The position numbers were made by a program, and so were the translations under genes. This document shows, one piece after another, positions 6,984 to 11,697 of a stretch of 11,697 nucleotides of DNA. The notes beneath the pieces are model-generated. The model ran no database searches. It was given only the letters and a program-made list of their open reading frames with translations, and was not told where the DNA came from. Source of the stretch: an uncultured Actinomyces sp. (lineage in GTDB: Bacteria; Actinomycetota; Actinomycetes; Actinomycetales; Actinomycetaceae); NCBI GenBank assembly GCA_915069725.1, contig CAJZFF010000020.1, positions 1-11,697 on the forward strand. The letters are read 5' to 3'. Within the stretch, counting starts at the first letter, position 1, and the number at the start of each line of letters is the position of its first letter.

Positions 6984-9008
6984 ATGAGTGACGAGGATTT
7001 CAACCCTCCAACGTTGACGCAGCAAGAGGAGCGGGACTCCGGCCCGCAGGAAGGGCGGACAGGGGAGGTCCTCCAAGGCGCGGCGACCGCGACGCCGGCC
7101 TTCCATACCTCCCCGGCGACCGTGAAACGGCGCCAGCGCCACCTGCTCGACCGCCTGAGGAGATCGGTCTCCCGCCAGCCCCACGACGTCGGTGAGGGAA
7201 TGGACAAGGTGGTCTTCGGCGTCGCCGCGGCCGCGACCATCGCCTTCGTCGTGTGGGGCTTCATCTCTCCGCACGGGCTGGGGAGGGCCTCCAAGTGGGC
7301 CCTGGGGGGAACGATCAGCAACTTCGGCTGGCTGTTCGTCCTGTCCTCGACCCTGTTCGTCGTCTTCGTCGTCTTCGTGGCGGCCTCCCGGTTCGGCAAG
7401 ATCCCCCTGGGTGGGGACGGAGAGGAGCCCGAGTACTCCACCGGCTCCTGGGTCTCCATGATGTTCGCCACTGGAATGGGTATCGGACTGATTTTTTACG
7501 GGGTCGGTGAGCCGCTCTACTTCTACGTGTCGCCCCCGCCGGAAACGGTCGACCCTCAGACCGCCCAGGCCGCCAGTACCGCCCTGGGTACGGCCATGTT
7601 CCACTGGACCATCTACTCGTGGGCTATGTACGCCCTGGTCGGGCTCGGGATGGCCTACGGAACCTATCGGCTGGGACGCTCCCAGCTCTTCTCGGCCATG
7701 TTCACCTCCCTGTTCGGGCGTCAGGCCATCGACGGGGTCGGTGGACGCATCATCAACATTCTGGCGATCGTCGCCACCCTGTTCGGGTCGGCCTGCTCCC
7801 TGGGGCTGGGGGCCCTGCAGATCGGCGGGGGCATGGTGTCGACCAACCTCGTCACCAAGTCCACCCCCGCGATGATGGTCGGCATCATCGCGATCCTGAC
7901 GGCCTGCTTCGTGGCCTCCGCGATCTCCGGCATTGAGAAGGGCATCCAGTGGCTGTCGAACATCAATATGGTGCTGGCTGTGCTGCTGGCGATCATCGTC
8001 TTCATCGGCGGCCCCACCCTGTTCATCCTCAACATCATCCCCTCGGCGATCGGCAACTTCATCGATGAGCTGCCCGCCATGGCCTCGCGCACGGCGGCCG
8101 TGGGGAATCAGGACATGTCCGAGTGGCTGTCCTCCTGGACGATCTTCTACTGGGCCTGGTGGATCTCCTGGACGCCCTTCGTGGGAATGTTCATCGCCCG
8201 CATCTCGCGCGGCCGCACCATCCGGCAGTTCGTCACCGGGGTCATGCTCGTCCCCTCGGTCGTCTCCCTCATCTGGTTCGCCATCTTCGGTGGCGGCGCC
8301 ATCGGGCTTCAGGAACGCGCCGAGCGCGCCGGCCAGGCGGCGCACGCCCTCGTCCATCTCAAGGGTGATGGCACACCTGACCTGAACTTCGACACGATCC
8401 TGTTCGACCTGCTCAACGCCATGCCCGTGCACAAGGTGGTCCTCATCGTCCTCATGGTGCTGGCAGTCGTCCTGGTGGCGATCTTCTTCGTCACCGGTGC
8501 CGACTCGGCCTCCATCGTCATGGGAGGGCTCTCGGAGAACGGTGCGACCGATCCGAGCCGTTTCACGGTCGTCTTCTGGGGCGTGGCCACCGGTGGCGTG
8601 GCCTCAGCCATGCTGCTCGCCGGTGGGGATGATCCGCGCGAGGTCCTCACCGGTCTGCGGGACATCACGATCGTCTCGGCGTTGCCCTTCGTCTTCGTCA
8701 TGCTGCTGCTGTGCGTCTCGCTCTACAAGGATCTCAACAACGACCCCATGCTGCTGCGGCACTCGCTGGCCAACCAGGTCCTGGTCGACTCGGTCACCAC
8801 CGCGGTCACGACGGCCAACGAGCCGCATGAGGTCGAGACCATCGAGCTGCACACCAGCCTGTCATCGACTACCGACGGCGACGACGCAGCCGGTGAGGGC
8901 TGCCAGGACGGCACCGACGAGGCCGCGCAGGACGTGAGTGCCGACATCCGCGCCGTCGACGGTGCCGAGGACGTGCTGCCGGGATCGGAGCGGAGGCAGG
9001 AGGACTAA
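6984..9008 (+). CDS. BCCT-family osmolyte transporter (BetP-like, probable Na+/betaine symporter)
   Basis: The 674-residue membrane protein should import a trimethylammonium compound such as glycine betaine for osmoprotection. Twelve hydrophobic helices can be drawn between about residues 73 and 580. Helix 3 carries FATGMGIGLIFYGVGEPLYF; its GMGIG (164-168) matches the Na+-coupled BetP type. Helix 8 has FYWAWWISWTPFVGMF with Trp392, Trp393 and Trp396, equal to the BetP aromatic box Trp373, Trp374 and Trp377, followed by ARISRGRTIRQF. The N-terminal ~70 residues are cytoplasmic, acidic first and then strongly basic (KRRQRHLLDRLRRS). The ~95-residue C-terminal tail is acidic, about 22 Asp/Glu against 5 Lys/Arg, unlike the basic osmosensing tail of BetP. 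ATG 6984 is preferred to the TTG just before it because GAGG at 6973-6976 is then seven bases away. The gene appears to stand alone. Betaine is likely, but choline or carnitine is not excluded. Confidence 0.93.
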   Translation: MSDEDFNPPTLTQQEERDSGPQEGRTGEVLQGAATATPAFHTSPATVKRRQRHLLDRLRRSVSRQPHDVGEGMDKVVFGVAAAATIAFVVWGFISPHGLGRASKWALGGTISNFGWLFVLSSTLFVVFVVFVAASRFGKIPLGGDGEEPEYSTGSWVSMMFATGMGIGLIFYGVGEPLYFYVSPPPETVDPQTAQAASTALGTAMFHWTIYSWAMYALVGLGMAYGTYRLGRSQLFSAMFTSLFGRQAIDGVGGRIINILAIVATLFGSACSLGLGALQIGGGMVSTNLVTKSTPAMMVGIIAILTACFVASAISGIEKGIQWLSNINMVLAVLLAIIVFIGGPTLFILNIIPSAIGNFIDELPAMASRTAAVGNQDMSEWLSSWTIFYWAWWISWTPFVGMFIARISRGRTIRQFVTGVMLVPSVVSLIWFAIFGGGAIGLQERAERAGQAAHALVHLKGDGTPDLNFDTILFDLLNAMPVHKVVLIVLMVLAVVLVAIFFVTGADSASIVMGGLSENGATDPSRFTVVFWGVATGGVASAMLLAGGDDPREVLTGLRDITIVSALPFVFVMLLLCVSLYKDLNNDPMLLRHSLANQVLVDSVTTAVTTANEPHEVETIELHTSLSSTTDGDDAAGEGCQDGTDEAAQDVSADIRAVDGAEDVLPGSERRQED

Positions 9009-9019
9009 GTCGGCCGACT
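9008..9019. repeat. 12-base perfect palindrome at the BCCT stop
   Basis: AGTCGGCCGACT begins on the last base of the TAA stop and is fully self-complementary. It has no loop, so it is poor as a hairpin. It may be chance in GC-rich DNA or part of the 3' end structure together with the larger stem that follows. Confidence 0.3.
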
Positions 9020-9029
9020 GCTCCTGGTG

Positions 9030-9060
9030 CTGGGGTCCGGGCTCATTGCCCGGGCCCCAG
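9030..9060. terminator. Strong hairpin between convergent BCCT and S4 genes (likely bidirectional terminator)
   Basis: CTGGGGTCCGGGC (9030-9042) pairs with GCCCGGGCCCCAG (9048-9060): 13 bp with one T-G wobble and a 5-base loop, TCATT. It starts 21 bp after the transporter stop and overlaps the last codons of the minus-strand S4 gene. The S4 stop codon (9043-9045) is in the loop. No T-run follows on either strand. Its position between convergent genes supports a shared U-less terminator. Confidence 0.65.
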
Positions 9061-9309
9061 CTGCTCGACGGCGGCGCCCACCTGACCTGCGGGGTGATCG
9101 ACGACAACGACGTCACCACCGGCCAGGTGGTGCCCGCGACGTGTTTCCACGACACCGTTGACAGTGACGTCTCCGGACTGGATGGCGATGCGCGCCTGTG
9201 CGCCATCCTCCACCAGGCCCGCCAGCTTGAGGAACTGGCCGAGCCGGATGCTTCCGGACACTGAGATGAGTGGGTACCGGGATGGGCGCTGAGATGTTGC
9301 ATACGTCAT
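9043..9309 (-). CDS. Small S4-domain RNA-binding protein (YbcJ/YaaA-like)
   Basis: This 88-residue protein consists almost only of an S4 RNA-binding domain (residues ~20-76). It reads SIRLGQFLKLAGLVEDG, then ARIAIQSGDVTVNGVVETRR, then GHHLAGGDVVVVD. This is the pattern of stand-alone S4 proteins such as E. coli YbcJ and B. subtilis YaaA/RlbA, which are linked to rRNA or ribosome assembly. The ATG at 9309-9307 is chosen because GAGG (plus-strand CCTC, 9318-9321) lies eight bases upstream. A longer frame reaching 9450 exists, but its extra 47 residues are rich in Cys, His, Arg and Ser without family similarity and would cover the upstream promoter region. The gene converges on the transporter and diverges from the beta-helix gene. 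The RNA target is unknown. Confidence 0.85.
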   Translation of the reverse strand: MTYATSQRPSRYPLISVSGSIRLGQFLKLAGLVEDGAQARIAIQSGDVTVNGVVETRRGHHLAGGDVVVVDHPAGQVGAAVEQLGPGQ

Positions 9310-9391
9310 AGATGGATCCTCGCAGACGCGGCACGAGATGCGCACGTCGGAGCAGGTAGCGCCCCGGCAGAGCGGCCGGCGGTGAGGCGAG

Positions 9392-9409
9392 TGAGAGAAG
9401 CCTCTCTCA
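9392..9409. repeat. 7-bp inverted repeat in the divergent intergenic region
   Basis: TGAGAGA (9392-9398) and TCTCTCA (9403-9409) are perfect arms around the loop AGCC. The repeat lies about 83 bp upstream of the S4 gene and about 87 bp upstream of the beta-helix gene. It could be an operator for either, or a hairpin in the S4 5' leader. The rest of the 186-bp spacer (9310-9495) holds a GC-rich stretch next to the S4 gene and an AT-rich patch at about 9421-9450. I saw no gene in it. Confidence 0.4.
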
Positions 9410-9429
9410 GAAGTATGCGGATATAACGG

Positions 9430-9458
9430 ATGCCAAACAAAATTTATCACGGTAGGGT
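9430..9458 (+). promoter_or_regulatory. Candidate promoter of the beta-helix gene
   Basis: ATGCCA (9430-9435; 4 of 6 to TTGACA) and TAGGGT (9453-9458; fits TAnnnT) are separated by 17 bases. The spacer contains AAACAAAATTTATC, the most AT-rich run in the window. The leader would be about 30 bases long and contains GGAG at 9487-9490, five bases before the ATG. This is a motif reading only. Confidence 0.4.
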
Positions 9459-9495
9459 AACGGCGTTCTGATCACACTACGGAGACGGAGACACC

Positions 9496-11697
9496 ATGAA
9501 GCGTCGAATCGTCGCCCAGATGGCGATACTCGCTCTATCGCTGTCGGCGCCTGTTTTGGCTGTGACTCATGTGCCAGAAGCGGCTGCTGCGGACGGCAAC
9601 ACCATCCATGTCTCAGCCGAGGGAGGGGCGGACTCGGGAGACGGAACCGCTGCCAAGCCCTTCCAGACCATCGGAGCCGCTCTCAAGGCAGCCGGCAACG
9701 GCGACACCATTGAGCTGGCTAACGGCACGTACCGCGAGGGTGAGCTCGCTGTGGACAAGGGCGTGACCATCAAGGCTGCCGAGGGCGCCAAGCCGGTACT
9801 CACTGGCGCCGAGGTCCCCACCAACTGGAGTGCAGGAGGTGACGGGAAGTGGTCCACCGGCCAGGACATGGTCCGCTTCTGCACGGTCTGCACCATCAAC
9901 GCCGACCCCGCCAAGGAGGGGATCGCCGCCCACCCCGAGCAGGTGTTCGTGGACGGTAAGCCCCTGACCCAGGTGCTCAGCCGCGCCGAGGTCACCGAGT
10001 CCACCTTCTACGTGGAGGACCCCGACCCGGTCACCCTGAAGAACCCCAACAACAACCAGGCCGGCTACAACGTCAAGCCGCACCGGGGCACCTCCTACGT
10101 CATCGGTGTCGACCCCAACCAGCACCAGGTCGAGGTGGTCCAGCACTCCCGCGCCATGTCCTTCAACACCGACAACATCACCCTGTCGGGGCTGACGGTG
10201 GAGAAGTACTCCGCGGTGCAGCGCTGGGACTACGAGGATCCCGAGATCGGCACCATCTCCGGTGGTGGAATGGTCGTGGCCGCTCACGGCGCTCCTCGCA
10301 TTGAGAACTCCACCTTCCGCTACTCCTCGACGGCCGGTGCGCTGCAGGTCATCGACTCGACCAACGCGGTCGTGTCGAACAACCTGTTTGAGAACAACGG
10401 CTCCAACGCCTTCGGCATCAACGACTCCAGCGGTGCCAAGGTGGAGAACAACATGTGGAGGAACAACAACACCTCCGGCTTCATCACGAAGGACTGCGGT
10501 GCCTACTGCACCCTGGCCGACACCAAGATCACCCACTCCAAGAACATCCGCTTCGCCAACAACACCGTGGACTACTCGGCCACCGGCACGGACATCTCCG
10601 ACCCCTCGGCCTATGACCAGAACCGGGCCGCGGGAGTCTGGTTCGACGAGGGCGTGATCGACTCCGAGATCGTTGGCAACTACTTCGTCAACGTCCCGGT
10701 GGCGATCTTCAACGAGGTCTCCTCCAACAACCTCATCGCCTCCAACATCGTCGCCGGGGCCGGTATCGGTATCCACGTCTCCGGGTCCAACGACACCCGC
10801 GTGTGGAACAACACCGTCTCCCACGCGCTCACCAGCCTGTGGATCCAGGAGGACACCCGTTCCGACGGCTGCAACGCCCGCAACGCCCAGGGCGTGTGCA
10901 CCCAGGTGCAGAAGTGGAGCGCCGAGCACGGACTGAGCTGGGACACCACCAACACCAAGGTGATGAACAACATCTTCTCCTCCGAGCAGACCACCCCCAT
11001 GCCCGGGGACCCGTGGCGCTACTCCGCCATGGTCCAGGTCCTGGGTGGAGCCAACCAGGACGGCTCCGGCGCGGTCTACGCCAATGAGATGGTCTCCAGC
11101 ATCGACTACGACGTCTACTACCGCCACGAGAACCCCCAGACCCTGTCGACCACGGTTCTGTGGAACTGGGGCGCCGACCGTAAGAACCAGTCGGTCAACG
11201 CCGAGAAGCTCTCCGACTTCACGGCCAGCTCGAGCGTCAAGGCCGAGGGCAAGGAGTCCAACGGTCTGGACCTGCACGGCTCCCCGGAGAACAACCCGTT
11301 CTTCGTCAAGGAGTCCGCCAACCCGATGGACAAGACCTCGGACTTCCACCTCAAGGAGGGAAGCCCCGCCTCCGGTAACGGTCACGCCCTGCCCGAGGAC
11401 ATCGCCAAGGCCCTCGGCGTCAACGCCAATGTCGCCGTGGACCGCGGTGCGCTGGTCAACGTCGCCTGGGGCGGCGGCGCCGTTCCCGGTGCCGGGGACG
11501 CCCCCGCTGACAACGCCAACAACGGTGACAAGGCCGCTAACAACGGCGACAAGGCCGCCAACAACAACGGCGGTAACGCCAACAACGGCGACAAGGCCGC
11601 CAACAACAACGGCGGTAACGCCAACAACGGTGACAAGGCCGCCAACAACGGCGGCAAGGCCGACAACAACGGCTCGACCGTCACCGACGGGGCCGCC
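9496..11697 (+). CDS. Secreted right-handed parallel beta-helix repeat protein with low-complexity tail (3' end beyond window)
   Basis: The 734 visible codons run without a stop to the window end. Residues 1 to about 32 form a Sec-type signal peptide: MKRR, a hydrophobic core, and an Ala-rich end before ADGN. Residues ~36-80 show the entry motif of beta-helix proteins (IHVSAEGG, KPFQTIGAALKAAGNGDTIE, NGTYREG). VFVDGKPLTQV (~150-160) is common in this group. Between about 225 and 455, short Asn-rich turns repeat (IENSTF, VSNNLFENNG, VENNMWRNNN, IVGNYF, IASNIV, VWNNTVS), as in Beta_helix/NosD-type solenoids. A closing VDRGAL is near 648-653. Six cysteines occur as three local pairs: 129/132, 334/338 and 459/468. 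From residue ~670 the chain becomes an Asn/Gly/Asp/Lys/Ala repeat tail. Such folds include polysaccharide lyases and epimerases as well as non-catalytic adhesins. I cannot assign a reaction, and whether a cell-wall anchor follows is unseen. Confidence 0.88.
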   Translation, partial: MKRRIVAQMAILALSLSAPVLAVTHVPEAAAADGNTIHVSAEGGADSGDGTAAKPFQTIGAALKAAGNGDTIELANGTYREGELAVDKGVTIKAAEGAKPVLTGAEVPTNWSAGGDGKWSTGQDMVRFCTVCTINADPAKEGIAAHPEQVFVDGKPLTQVLSRAEVTESTFYVEDPDPVTLKNPNNNQAGYNVKPHRGTSYVIGVDPNQHQVEVVQHSRAMSFNTDNITLSGLTVEKYSAVQRWDYEDPEIGTISGGGMVVAAHGAPRIENSTFRYSSTAGALQVIDSTNAVVSNNLFENNGSNAFGINDSSGAKVENNMWRNNNTSGFITKDCGAYCTLADTKITHSKNIRFANNTVDYSATGTDISDPSAYDQNRAAGVWFDEGVIDSEIVGNYFVNVPVAIFNEVSSNNLIASNIVAGAGIGIHVSGSNDTRVWNNTVSHALTSLWIQEDTRSDGCNARNAQGVCTQVQKWSAEHGLSWDTTNTKVMNNIFSSEQTTPMPGDPWRYSAMVQVLGGANQDGSGAVYANEMVSSIDYDVYYRHENPQTLSTTVLWNWGADRKNQSVNAEKLSDFTASSSVKAEGKESNGLDLHGSPENNPFFVKESANPMDKTSDFHLKEGSPASGNGHALPEDIAKALGVNANVAVDRGALVNVAWGGGAVPGAGDAPADNANNGDKAANNGDKAANNNGGNANNGDKAANNNGGNANNGDKAANNGGKADNNGSTVTDGAA
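11518..11661 (+). repeat. 21-bp tandem repeats coding NNGDKAA / NNNGGNA units
   Basis: Seven consecutive units of 21 bp (the last one 18 bp) code for NNGDKAA, NNGDKAA, NNNGGNA, NNGDKAA, NNNGGNA, NNGDKAA and NNGGKA. The stretch 11539-11580 is repeated exactly at 11581-11622, a perfect 42-bp duplication. All units are in frame, so copy-number change by slippage would lengthen or shorten the protein tail without a frameshift. Asn is coded only by AAC in these units. Confidence 0.9.

Noticed and set aside
9392..9415. Possible TPP riboswitch, from CTGAGAG on the minus strand
   Set aside because: Only the CUGAGA-like string is present. The other conserved helices and the GAACCUGA / CGUAGGGAA-type elements were not found.
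9310..9450. N-terminal extension of the S4 protein to 135 residues
   Set aside because: The extra 47 residues lack similarity to S4 proteins, while ATG 9309 has a well-placed GAGG. The extension would also run through the inverted repeat and the divergent promoter area.
9613..11385. 590-codon open frame on the minus strand opposite the beta-helix gene
   Set aside because: The predicted protein is a Val/Gly/Asp/His-rich antisense artefact. The plus strand has a signal peptide, ribosome binding site and clear beta-helix motifs.

Overview
The window reads as chromosomal DNA from a high-GC actinobacterium, most likely an Actinomyces-type organism. This is inferred from the GC-rich third codon positions, the DnaE1-type replicative polymerase, and the order lspA – RluA-family pseudouridine synthase – ... 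– dnaE. That order is also known from Mycobacterium tuberculosis (Rv1539, Rv1540 ... Rv1547). The species cannot be fixed from the sequence alone. No insertion sequence, phage gene, CRISPR array, tRNA or rRNA was seen.

Layout. Positions 2-1854 hold a tight plus-strand cluster: the 3' end of lspA (signal peptidase II), an RluA/RluD-family 23S rRNA pseudouridine synthase that starts inside the lspA stop (ATGA overlap), and a GNAT acetyltransferase 21 bp further on. A ketopantoate-reductase family gene (panE-like, 1919-2887) follows after 64 bp. A 194-bp spacer with two or three hairpins and a candidate promoter leads into dnaE (3082-6675). The -10 element of that promoter is placed so that the dnaE mRNA may be leaderless. 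After a 308-bp spacer comes a BetP-like BCCT osmolyte transporter (6984-9008). Facing it on the minus strand is a small S4-domain RNA-binding protein (9309-9043). A 13-bp-stem hairpin lies between these convergent genes and holds the S4 stop codon in its loop. A 186-bp divergent region with an unusually AT-rich patch then leads to a large secreted right-handed parallel beta-helix protein (9496 to the window end). Its Asn/Gly/Asp/Lys/Ala tail is built from 21-bp repeats and is still open at position 11697.

How the genes relate. Most of the window is core housekeeping: lipoprotein maturation, rRNA modification, pantothenate/CoA supply, replication, osmoprotection and an RNA-binding factor. The accessory-looking part is the right end. 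The exported beta-helix protein has three local cysteine pairs, and its repeat tail contains a perfect 42-bp tandem duplication. It is the least explained gene here and the best candidate for something new. I see no evidence of a multi-gene novel system (no defence, biosynthetic or mobile cluster) inside the window.
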